The notes under the pieces are model-generated. The model made no database searches. It saw only the letters and a list, made by a program, of their open reading frames with translations, and was not told where the DNA came from. Position numbers and translations under genes: made by a program. A stretch of 64,000 nucleotides of DNA, taken from UMGS363 sp051881775 (GTDB taxonomy: Bacteria; Bacillota; Clostridia; Oscillospirales; Ruminococcaceae). The first letter of the stretch is position 1. Every line of letters starts with the position of its first letter. The stretch lies in contig JBJEQN010000016.1 of NCBI GenBank assembly GCA_051881775.1, forward strand, positions 1-64,000. Reading direction: 5' to 3'. Positions 45,288 to 53,475 of this stretch are shown here, piece by piece.

Positions 45288-45548
45288 ATGAAACTTATCA
45301 ATATTGGATTCGGAAATATGATTTCCGCAAGCAGGCTGATAACGATAGTAAGCCCGGAATCAGCCCCTATAAAACGTATCATTCAGGATGCCAAGGATAA
45401 GGGAATGCTTATCGACGCTACTTACGGCAGAAGGACCCGTGCGGTCATTATTATGGACAGCGACCATGTTATTTTGTCCGCAGTTCAGCCGGAAACGGTA
45501 GCAGGCAGACTTGGCGACGATGTTGAAGAGGTGCCGGAAGATGAATAA
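45288..45548 (+). CDS. remA: RemA-like extracellular matrix regulator (DUF370)
   Basis: I place the start at ATG 45288 (MKLINIGFGNM), preceded by CGGAG at 6-nt spacing; the frame extends to 45174 but that extension is not conserved in type. The 86-residue DNA-binding protein controls biofilm-matrix and osmoprotection genes in Bacillus. KGMLIDATYGRRTRAV is the signature. It overlaps gmk by 8 bp. In sporeformers that lack matrix genes its role may differ. Confidence 0.95.
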   Translation: MKLINIGFGNMISASRLITIVSPESAPIKRIIQDAKDKGMLIDATYGRRTRAVIIMDSDHVILSAVQPETVAGRLGDDVEEVPEDE

Positions 45549-46146
45549 AGGAACTTTGTTTATTGTATCGGGTCCGTCGGGCTGCGGTAAGGGTACTATT
45601 CTTGCAGAGGTGCTGAAGAATGATAACATTTATTATTCCATTTCGGCAACGACAAGAGATCCGAGACCGGGCGAGACTGACGGGGTAAATTATCATTTCC
45701 TTACAAAGGAAAAGTTTGAAGAGCTTATTGACGGAAACGGTATGCTTGAATACGCTTCCTACTGCGGAAATTATTACGGCACACCGAGAAAGCCTGTTGA
45801 AGATATGCTTGCACAGGGCAAGCACGTTATACTCGAAATTGAAGTTCAGGGCGCTTTGAAGGTTATGGAGAAATGCCCCGAAGCAGTATCGGTGTTCATT
45901 CTGCCGCCGTCTATGAAGGAACTTCGGCGCAGGCTCAACAAGCGTGGTACAGAAACGGAAGATGTTATCGAACGCCGTCTTGAACAGGCAGGAAATGAGA
46001 TAAAACAGGCTGATAAATACGATTATGTTATGATAAACGGAGACCTGGACGACGCTGTCAGGGATCTGATGTCCATAATAAAAGTTCAGGAGCTTAAAAA
46101 AGAAAATTCAGAATATTTAATTAATGAGGTGTTATATAATGCTTAG
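45541..46146 (+). CDS. gmk: Guanylate kinase
   Basis: Gmk phosphorylates GMP to GDP. The start is ATG 45541 inside the remA stop. The 201-residue protein has P-loop GPSGCGKGT (11-19), the GMP-binding ISATTRDPRPGE and DGVNYHFL. It overlaps remA and rpoZ by 8 bp each, a tightly coupled unit. Confidence 0.97.
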   Translation: MNKGTLFIVSGPSGCGKGTILAEVLKNDNIYYSISATTRDPRPGETDGVNYHFLTKEKFEELIDGNGMLEYASYCGNYYGTPRKPVEDMLAQGKHVILEIEVQGALKVMEKCPEAVSVFILPPSMKELRRRLNKRGTETEDVIERRLEQAGNEIKQADKYDYVMINGDLDDAVRDLMSIIKVQELKKENSEYLINEVLYNA

Positions 46147-46357
46147 ACCAACATTAGCGCAGATCGCAACAAAGGGAGAAAGTTATTATTCGGTAGTAAT
46201 TGCCGTTGCAAAGCGTGCAAGAGAGATCACAGATGAACTGTGCAGCAAGGAGCAGATACTTGAACAGAAGCCTGTCAAGACTGCTATCGAGGAATTTGCG
46301 GCAAGAAAATACCTTATCGTGGAGGATCCTTCTTTAAGAGTAGGAAAGTCCGAGTAA
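46139..46357 (+). CDS. rpoZ: RNA polymerase omega subunit
   Basis: The start is ATG 46139 (MLRPTLAQIA) with GAGGTG upstream; the codon at 46124 lies inside gmk without a suitable SD. The 72-residue protein has the omega core YYSVVIAVAKRAREI and KPVKTAIEEF, which help assemble beta-prime. The order gmk-rpoZ is conserved; coaBC, which often follows, is missing. Confidence 0.94.
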   Translation: MLRPTLAQIATKGESYYSVVIAVAKRAREITDELCSKEQILEQKPVKTAIEEFAARKYLIVEDPSLRVGKSE

Positions 46358-46374
46358 TTTTTGGAGGGATTGGC

Positions 46375-48822
46375 TTGGCGTATGAAAAGTATATTGCTGC
46401 TGTTGCCGTAAGCAATACAACCTTCGGCTATGACAGACGATATAAATATCTGGTCCCGGTCGATCTTGAAGGGCGCATATTTGTCGGGGGAAGAGTGATC
46501 GTGCCTTTTGGCAAGGGCAACCGCAAAAGGATCGGAGTTGTTATAAGAATAGACAACGTTTCCGACCTGCCCGACGGCGAGAATGTAACAATGTTCAAGC
46601 CTCTGCGTTCCGTTATTGATAATGAACCGCTTTTGAATGCAGAGATGTTGGAACTGATGATGTGGATTCGGGAAACAACTCTCTGCACTTATTTTGAAGC
46701 GTTCAGAACGCTTATTCCCATAGGATTGAGCGTTAATTATACATCAAAGTATATTATTGCGGAGGACAGACCTTCGGATACGGGGATACTGTCGGAAGAA
46801 GCAAGAAAACTTTGGGATGGTATACAAAATGACATTCAGTGTCTTGACGAAGCAAAAGCATCGGTCATTAACGAACTGGAAGATAAAGGTTTTCTGACAG
46901 AGAAAGACGATGTTAAACGCCGCCGTAAGGATGAGACAATAAAAATGCTTCGTCTGACGGAAAAATATATTGACGGAGAGGTAAAAGCCGATCTTTCCGA
47001 AAAGCAAAGAGCAGTTGTGGAGCTTCTGGAGGGCTGCGGCGCTGCGGCTGTCAAGGAGATCAACTATATCTGCGGAGTAACTTCCAGCGTAATAAACACG
47101 CTGAAGAAAAAAGAGGTAGTCGAGGCTTTTGAGTATGAAACAATAATCGAGCCGAAGGTCACAGTAAAAGAAAGTGCCGATGATATAATACTTTCCGATG
47201 AACAGCAGCAGTGTTTTGACGGTATCTCCGCTCTTATTGACGCAGGAAAGCCTGACGCAGCGCTTCTTTACGGAGTGACCGGCAGCGGAAAGACTGCGGT
47301 TTTTATAAAGCTGATACAGTATGTTCTGGAAAAACAGCGTAATGTTATTATGCTTATCCCGGAAATTTCCCTTACCCCTCAGGTGGTTGAGAAATTTACA
47401 TCGCTTTTCGGAGATCTTGTGTCCGTAATGCACAGCAATTTATCGCTGTCGCAAAGGCTTAACGAGTTTAAAAGAGTAAAAAGCGGTCGTGCTCGCATTG
47501 TTGTAGGCACAAGAAGCGCTGTTTTTGCTCCACTTGACAATATAGGCTTGATAATCATGGACGAGGAGGGGGAAAGGACATACAAGTCGGAATCCTCTCC
47601 AAGATATAATGCCAAGGACATTGCCAAAAAAAGGTGCGTTACTCATAATGCGGTACTTCTTATGGCGTCGGCAACTCCTTCTGTGGAAAGCTATTATTAC
47701 GCAGTAAGCGGAAGATATAAGCTGTTCAGCATGACAAAAAGGTATTCTCAGAATCATCTGCCAAGCGTGGAAATAATCGACCTTGCTACAGAAGGCTTTT
47801 ACGGAAGCTCGTCCACCTTTTCCGAACGGCTGGTTGACGAGATAAATATAAATCTTGAAAGAAAAGAACAGGTGATACTCCTTCTTAACAGAAGAGGTTA
47901 CTATACATTTATAAGCTGTTGCGACTGCAAAGCGCCTGTTATATGCCCCAATTGCAGCGTTCCGCTTACATATCATAAGGTAAACAACAAGCTGATGTGC
48001 CATTACTGCGGTCATATGCAGGATATGATCTCCACCTGTCCTCAGTGCGGCAAAAATCATCTTAAACTGACAGGCATCGGAACACAGAAGGTTGAAGACG
48101 AAATTTCCCAGCTTTTTCCCAATGCGAGAATACTGCGTATGGATGCAGATACAACATATTCCCGTTATGCCTATGAAAAAAACTTCAAGGCGTTTGAAAA
48201 CGGTGAGTATGATATTATGCTCGGTACGCAGATGATAGCCAAAGGACTGGATTTCCCAAACGTTACCTTAGTCGGCGTTGTTTCTATAGATAAAGCCCTT
48301 TTTTCGGGTGATTTCCGAAGCTATGAACGCACATTTTCGCTGCTTACTCAGTCGGTAGGCAGGTGCGGAAGGGGAGAAAAGCAGGGCAGGGCGTTTATCC
48401 AGACTTACGTTCCCAATCATTATGTAATAAACCTTGCGGCTGAACAGAATTATGTGGGATTCTTTGATCAGGAGCTTGAAATGCGTAAAGCGCTTATTTA
48501 TCCGCCGTTCTGCGACACTTGTATGTTTGAGTTTTCTTCGGAAATGGATAAATGCGCCGATATTGCTTCAAGGTGTTTTATGAATATGATAAGGGAAAAA
48601 ATTGAAAAGGAAAAACCGTCTTTTCCTCTCAGAGTTCTTGAACCCTCCAGATGCACATATGAAAAGCTGAACGGCAAGTTCAGGTACAGAATAATTATAA
48701 AGTGCAGAAACAATGCGGAATTCCGTAAGTTTATCGGAGATATATACAAAAAAGTGTTTAAAATGAAGGAATTTGCAAACGTTCAGACAACTATTGATAT
48801 AAACGGCGACATCAGCCTTTAA
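46375..48822 (+). CDS. priA: Primosomal protein N' (PriA helicase)
   Basis: PriA restarts stalled replication forks. I use the TTG start at 46375, with GGAGGG at 6-nt spacing. The 815-residue protein has the 3'-DNA-binding domain, Walker A GVTGSGKT (near 302-309), motif II, a zinc region with paired Cys motifs (CDC, CPNC, CHYCG, CPQCG), and helicase motifs V/VI (GTQMIAKGLDFPNV, QSVGRCGRG). Motif II reads DEEG instead of the usual DEEH, a notable substitution. Confidence 0.95.
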   Translation: MAYEKYIAAVAVSNTTFGYDRRYKYLVPVDLEGRIFVGGRVIVPFGKGNRKRIGVVIRIDNVSDLPDGENVTMFKPLRSVIDNEPLLNAEMLELMMWIRETTLCTYFEAFRTLIPIGLSVNYTSKYIIAEDRPSDTGILSEEARKLWDGIQNDIQCLDEAKASVINELEDKGFLTEKDDVKRRRKDETIKMLRLTEKYIDGEVKADLSEKQRAVVELLEGCGAAAVKEINYICGVTSSVINTLKKKEVVEAFEYETIIEPKVTVKESADDIILSDEQQQCFDGISALIDAGKPDAALLYGVTGSGKTAVFIKLIQYVLEKQRNVIMLIPEISLTPQVVEKFTSLFGDLVSVMHSNLSLSQRLNEFKRVKSGRARIVVGTRSAVFAPLDNIGLIIMDEEGERTYKSESSPRYNAKDIAKKRCVTHNAVLLMASATPSVESYYYAVSGRYKLFSMTKRYSQNHLPSVEIIDLATEGFYGSSSTFSERLVDEININLERKEQVILLLNRRGYYTFISCCDCKAPVICPNCSVPLTYHKVNNKLMCHYCGHMQDMISTCPQCGKNHLKLTGIGTQKVEDEISQLFPNARILRMDADTTYSRYAYEKNFKAFENGEYDIMLGTQMIAKGLDFPNVTLVGVVSIDKALFSGDFRSYERTFSLLTQSVGRCGRGEKQGRAFIQTYVPNHYVINLAAEQNYVGFFDQELEMRKALIYPPFCDTCMFEFSSEMDKCADIASRCFMNMIREKIEKEKPSFPLRVLEPSRCTYEKLNGKFRYRIIIKCRNNAEFRKFIGDIYKKVFKMKEFANVQTTIDINGDISL

Positions 48823-48847
48823 ATAACATTGAAAGGATAGATCTGTT

Positions 48848-49318
48848 ATGGCTCTTCGTAAAATTGTTACCAAAGAAGACGAGGTTCTTCATAAAAAATG
48901 TAAACCTGTAGAGGTGTTTGACGCAAAGCTGGGAATATTGCTTGACGATATGGCAGAAACTATGTATAAAGCCAACGGTGTGGGTATTGCTGCACCTCAG
49001 GTGGGAATTCTCCGCAGAGTTGTGTTTATTGACGTCGGTGACGGTCCCGTTGAATTGGTGAACCCCGTTATCGTTAAGAAAAAAGGCTCTCAGCGAGGAA
49101 TAGAAGGCTGCCTGTCCTGCCCCAATGAGTGGGGATATGTTGTAAGACCTATGGATGTGGTTGTAAAGGCTCAGGACCGTACAGGCAAGGAGATACAGTA
49201 TAAATGCTCGGAATTCTTTGCAAAGTGTGTTTGCCATGAGCTTGATCATCTTGAGGGACATCTTTTTACTGAATTTGCAGATGAAATGGTTGACCCCAGC
49301 GAGCTTGAGGACGCTTGA
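48848..49318 (+). CDS. def: Peptide deformylase
   Basis: Def removes the N-formyl group from nascent proteins. The 156 residues carry GVGIAAPQVG (44-53), EGCLS (86-90) and HELDH (130-134), giving metal ligands Cys88, His130, His134 and catalytic Glu131. It is 31 bp before fmt, its functional counterpart. Confidence 0.98.
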   Translation: MALRKIVTKEDEVLHKKCKPVEVFDAKLGILLDDMAETMYKANGVGIAAPQVGILRRVVFIDVGDGPVELVNPVIVKKKGSQRGIEGCLSCPNEWGYVVRPMDVVVKAQDRTGKEIQYKCSEFFAKCVCHELDHLEGHLFTEFADEMVDPSELEDA

Positions 49319-49349
49319 TAACGCTTTTTGAAAGGACAATAGGTTTAGT

Positions 49350-50291
49350 ATGAATATAGTTTTTATGGGAACACCCGATTTTGCTGTTCCTTGTCTGCAG
49401 GCGCTTATTGACGGCGGACATAATGTTCAGGCTGTGTTTACTCAGCCCGATAAGCCTAAGGGAAGAGGTTATAAGCTGCTTCCTCCGCCTGTAAAGGAAT
49501 TAGCCGTTACACATAACATACCCGTATATCAGCCCTTAAGCCTGAAAAAAGGTGATGACGCAGCTGCAGCTTATGAAACCTTAAAGCAGCTTGCTCCCGA
49601 TCTGATAGTAGTTGTTGCATACGGAAAGCTGCTGCCGAAGGAGATACTGGAACTGCCTAAGTATTTTTGCGTTAACGTACACGCTTCGCTTCTTCCGAAG
49701 TACAGAGGTGCGGCGCCTATACAGCGTGTGGTTCTTGACGGGGAAAAGGAAACAGGCGTTACCACTATGCTTATGGCGGAAGGTCTGGACACAGGCGATA
49801 TGATAATGAGCGCTTCAACAGAGATAGGCGCTGATGAGACTGCTTCCGAGCTTCACGACAGACTTGCGGTAATGGGTGCAAAGCTGCTGACAGACACCGT
49901 TAAAGCTATTGAGTTGGGAGAAGCAAAATTCCAAAAGCAGGATGACAGCAAATCAAATTATGCTTCAATGATAACAAAAGATATGTGTCCCATAGACTTT
50001 TCTTTATCCGCTGCGGAGGTGCATAATAAAATAAGGGGCTTGTCCTCTTCTCCCTGTGCCACTGCAATGTATGACGGAAAAAGGCTTAAAATATACAGAT
50101 CTACAATGTCCGATACAAAAACCTACAGCGATGCTCCCGGAACTATTGTAAACGAAAAAGACTTTACAGTAGTTTGCGGAGACGGAAAAACCGTTACCTT
50201 CCTTGAAATTCAAGCAGAGGGCGGCAAGAGAATGAAGGTTTCCGATTATCTTAGAGGAAAGCCTGTGGTTAAGGGTTCGGTTTTAAGTTAA
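49350..50291 (+). CDS. fmt: Methionyl-tRNA formyltransferase
   Basis: Fmt formylates initiator Met-tRNA with 10-formyltetrahydrofolate. The 313 residues have the N-terminal FMGTPDFAVP, the folate-site motif VNVHASLLPKYRGAAPIQ and TGDMI, and a C-terminal tRNA-binding OB-like domain. It pairs with def and, through formyl-folate, with folD at 62326. Confidence 0.98.
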   Translation: MNIVFMGTPDFAVPCLQALIDGGHNVQAVFTQPDKPKGRGYKLLPPPVKELAVTHNIPVYQPLSLKKGDDAAAAYETLKQLAPDLIVVVAYGKLLPKEILELPKYFCVNVHASLLPKYRGAAPIQRVVLDGEKETGVTTMLMAEGLDTGDMIMSASTEIGADETASELHDRLAVMGAKLLTDTVKAIELGEAKFQKQDDSKSNYASMITKDMCPIDFSLSAAEVHNKIRGLSSSPCATAMYDGKRLKIYRSTMSDTKTYSDAPGTIVNEKDFTVVCGDGKTVTFLEIQAEGGKRMKVSDYLRGKPVVKGSVLS

Positions 50292-50340
50292 TGTAATAAA
50301 TTTCGGACAGAAGCCGCATAAAATAATGGAGTGAAATAAT

Positions 50341-51660
50341 ATGCCCGACAGATCCCCAAGAGCGGCAGTTGCCGATCTGCTTATCAAGGTTTCAAAGAAC
50401 GCTTATTCCAACCTTGCTCTTGACGGTGCTTTGCAGAAGTCGTCTTACACGCCAAAGGAAAAAGCCTTTATTTCAAGGCTTTTTTACGGTGTTATAGAGC
50501 GCAGGATAACTTTAGACTATATTATTTCTCTGTATAGTTCAAAGCCTTTACAGAAGCTGAACGGCGCTGTTCTAACAGTTTTGCGTATGGGCGTTTATCA
50601 GATAGTTTTTATGGACTCGGTTCCCGACAATGCGGCGGTAAACGAGTCGGTGGGGCTTGTGAAGCAGCTTGGAAAATCAAGCGCAGCGTCCTTTGTAAAC
50701 GCCGTGCTGAGAAATTTTATAAGAAGCGGAAAAACCTACGCTTTGCCGGAGAAAACTGCAAAGAGAATGAGCATTGAATATTCCTGTCCCGAAGAACTTG
50801 TTTCAAGGTTCACTGCTCAGTATGGAGAAAAGCGGACGGCGGAATTTCTGGAAGCGTCACTTAGCCCTCATAAACTGTATCTAAGGGTAAATAATACCAA
50901 AATAACTGCCGATAAACTTATAGAGCTATTTGCAGAAACGGGTATAGGCGCCCTTAAATGTGATGTTGATGAAAATTGTATTGAAGCTGATTCTTTTGGC
51001 TCGGTGGAAAGCAGCGAGTTGTTTTTGAAGGGTTATTATCATGTGCAGGATATGTCCTCTCAGCTTTGCTGTTTGGCTCTTGACCCTCAGAAAAACGACA
51101 GGATACTTGATATTTGCGCCGCTCCGGGAGGAAAGACCTTTACCATTGCGGAAATGACAGGTGATGAATGTCAGCTTTGTTCCTGCGACCTTCATTCAAA
51201 GCGTGTGGAACTGATAAGAAGCGGTGCTGAACGCCTTGGACTGAAAAGTATAACACCTTTACAGAATGATGCTAAGGTATTTAACAGCGATTTAGGCGTT
51301 TTTGATAAGATTTTATGTGATGTTCCCTGTTCGGGATTAGGCGTTATACGCAGCAAGCCCGAAATAAAATATACCGACCTGTCAAAAATAGCCGGACTTC
51401 CTAAGGTGCAGTACGATATATTATGTACGGCTTCTGAGTATCTTAAACCGGGAGGAGAACTTGTTTACTCCACCTGTACCGTTCTTAAAGAAGAAAATGA
51501 CGATGTTATCGACAGGTTTTTAAACGAACACAGCAATTTTGAAAAATCTTGCTTTCTTGGCAGGCTTGGCGAGCCTTTCGGCAGCTATAAAACGGTAATG
51601 TTTGCCGAAAAATATGATTGTGAAGGCTTTTTTATAAGCAAAATAAGAAGGGTAAAATAG
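50341..51660 (+). CDS. rsmB: 16S rRNA (cytosine-967-C5) methyltransferase
   Basis: RsmB/Sun methylates 16S rRNA C967. The 439 residues contain an N-terminal NusB-like RNA-binding domain (to about 140) and a C-terminal Rossmann methyltransferase with ILDICAAPGGKT, DVPCSGLG and the second cysteine motif STCTV. The order fmt-rsmB-rlmN is conserved in Firmicutes. Confidence 0.96.
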   Translation: MPDRSPRAAVADLLIKVSKNAYSNLALDGALQKSSYTPKEKAFISRLFYGVIERRITLDYIISLYSSKPLQKLNGAVLTVLRMGVYQIVFMDSVPDNAAVNESVGLVKQLGKSSAASFVNAVLRNFIRSGKTYALPEKTAKRMSIEYSCPEELVSRFTAQYGEKRTAEFLEASLSPHKLYLRVNNTKITADKLIELFAETGIGALKCDVDENCIEADSFGSVESSELFLKGYYHVQDMSSQLCCLALDPQKNDRILDICAAPGGKTFTIAEMTGDECQLCSCDLHSKRVELIRSGAERLGLKSITPLQNDAKVFNSDLGVFDKILCDVPCSGLGVIRSKPEIKYTDLSKIAGLPKVQYDILCTASEYLKPGGELVYSTCTVLKEENDDVIDRFLNEHSNFEKSCFLGRLGEPFGSYKTVMFAEKYDCEGFFISKIRRVK

Positions 51661-51675
51661 CCGGAGGGTAATGTA

Positions 51676-52701
51676 TTGAAAAAGGATATTCTTTCCTGCA
51701 AGCTTGACGAGCTTGAAGCCGCTCTTACGGAAATGGGCGAGAAAAAATTTCGTGCAAAACAGATATATGAGTGGCTACATATTAGGAGAGCTGCTGATTT
51801 TGATGAAATGAGCAATATTTCGTTGTCATTACGCACAAAATTATCGGAAGAATTTTATATAAACCGTATAAATATAGTCAAAAAGCTTGAATCTTCTATC
51901 GATAATACTGTAAAATATCTTTATGAGCTTTCCGACGGCAACCATGTGGAAGCGGTTCTGATGGAATACAAGCACGGAAACAGCCTTTGCATCTCCACTC
52001 AGGTCGGCTGCAAGATGGGCTGTAAATTCTGCGCTTCAACTATTGCAGGATTTAAAAGGCATCTGCTTGCTTCGGAAATGCTGCTGCAGATATACGAAGC
52101 CGAAAAGGAAAGCGGCAGGCACGTTGACAGCCTTGTTCTTATGGGAATAGGCGAGCCTCTTGATAATTTTGACAACGTGGTAAGGTTTCTGCAGATACTT
52201 TCTTTTGAGACGGGAAAAAATCTCAGCCTTCGTCATGTTTCGCTGTCTACCTGCGGACTGGTAAACAGGATATACGACCTTGCCGAATACAGGTTCGGTC
52301 TTACGCTGTCTATCTCTCTTCATGCGGTAACGGACGAAAAGCGAAGCGAGATAATGCCAGTCAACAATAAATTCTCCATTGCCGAGCTGCTTAAAGCCTG
52401 CCGAGATTATATTGACAAGACAGGCAGGAGGATTTCCTTTGAGTATTCGGTTATCCATAACGTCAACGATTCTCCCGAGGATGCGGCAGGACTTATTCGG
52501 CTGCTGAAGGGTATGAACTGCCACGTTAATCTTATTCCTGTCAACGAGATAAAGGAAAGAGACTTCAAATCGGATCGCAGGGCGCTTGCCGCATTTGCTG
52601 AAATGCTTGAAAAGGGCGGTTTGAATGTTACAACAAGACGTACTCTCGGGGCGGACATAAACGCAGCCTGCGGTCAGCTGAGGCGTGAATACGAGATATA
52701 G
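51676..52701 (+). CDS. rlmN: 23S rRNA (adenine-2503-C2)/tRNA methyltransferase
   Basis: RlmN is a radical SAM enzyme that methylates 23S rRNA A2503. I use the TTG start at 51676, with GGAGGG upstream; a nearby ATG at 51671 is out of frame and stops after two codons. The 341 residues hold the CxxxCxxC cluster in GCKMGCKFCAST and a C-terminal reactive cysteine in AACGQLRRE. The product has RlmN rather than Cfr features by length and context. Confidence 0.96.
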   Translation: MKKDILSCKLDELEAALTEMGEKKFRAKQIYEWLHIRRAADFDEMSNISLSLRTKLSEEFYINRINIVKKLESSIDNTVKYLYELSDGNHVEAVLMEYKHGNSLCISTQVGCKMGCKFCASTIAGFKRHLLASEMLLQIYEAEKESGRHVDSLVLMGIGEPLDNFDNVVRFLQILSFETGKNLSLRHVSLSTCGLVNRIYDLAEYRFGLTLSISLHAVTDEKRSEIMPVNNKFSIAELLKACRDYIDKTGRRISFEYSVIHNVNDSPEDAAGLIRLLKGMNCHVNLIPVNEIKERDFKSDRRALAAFAEMLEKGGLNVTTRRTLGADINAACGQLRREYEI

Positions 52702-52721
52702 ATAAAAGAGGTGACTTATGC

Positions 52722-53444
52722 GTGTACGCTTTTTCTGAAACGAATATCGGTCTGTCAAGAAAAGAAAATCAGGACAGAGTAAAAACTGCAGTTTTCGGAG
52801 ATGACGCAGCTTTTGCCGTTATATGCGACGGTATGGGCGGAGAAAATGCGGGCGGCGAAGCCAGCGAAAAGGCCATCAACGTTATCTACGACAGAGTGAC
52901 TAAGGTCTTCAGACGGGATTATGACGATAATTCGGTAAAAAATCTCCTTATCTCCGCCGTAACTACAGCCAATGCCGTAGTTTATGACCTTGCCTGGGCA
53001 AACCATGCAAAACAGGGTATGGGTACCACCTGCGTTCTTGCTCTGAGAACAGGAAACAAGCTGCACGTTGTAAGCGTAGGCGATTCAAGAGCATACCTTG
53101 TTGGAGAAAATATACGCCAGATAACAAAAGACCACACCATGGTCATGAGAATGTATGAAAACGGGGAAATAAGCAAAGAAGAATTAAAGCATCATCCCCA
53201 AAAGAATTATATAACGAGAGCGGTCGGAGTTGAAAGCACGGTCCTGCCCGATTATTTCGTAATGGACTTAACGGAAGACTGCACAGTCGTTCTCTGTTCG
53301 GACGGGTTGTCGAATTACTGCGACGATCAGGATATTGCCAGGATAGTTAAAACAAACAAGCCGGAAGCTATTGCCGAAAATCTTATAAGGGCTGCCCTTG
53401 AAAACGGCGGCAAGGATAATATTTCGGCTGCTGTTATCAAATAG
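52722..53444 (+). CDS. stp: PP2C-type serine/threonine phosphatase
   Basis: The gene uses a GTG start at 52722 (SD GAGGTGA). The 240-residue PPM phosphatase reverses phosphorylation by the adjacent PrkC kinase. Metal-binding motifs DGMGGENAGG, GTTCVLAL and CSDGLSNY are intact. It lies 31 bp before prkC, the standard phosphatase-kinase pair. Confidence 0.96.
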   Translation: MYAFSETNIGLSRKENQDRVKTAVFGDDAAFAVICDGMGGENAGGEASEKAINVIYDRVTKVFRRDYDDNSVKNLLISAVTTANAVVYDLAWANHAKQGMGTTCVLALRTGNKLHVVSVGDSRAYLVGENIRQITKDHTMVMRMYENGEISKEELKHHPQKNYITRAVGVESTVLPDYFVMDLTEDCTVVLCSDGLSNYCDDQDIARIVKTNKPEAIAENLIRAALENGGKDNISAAVIK

Positions 53445-53475
53445 ATCATTTGTAATTAATACAGGAGTGAATTCA

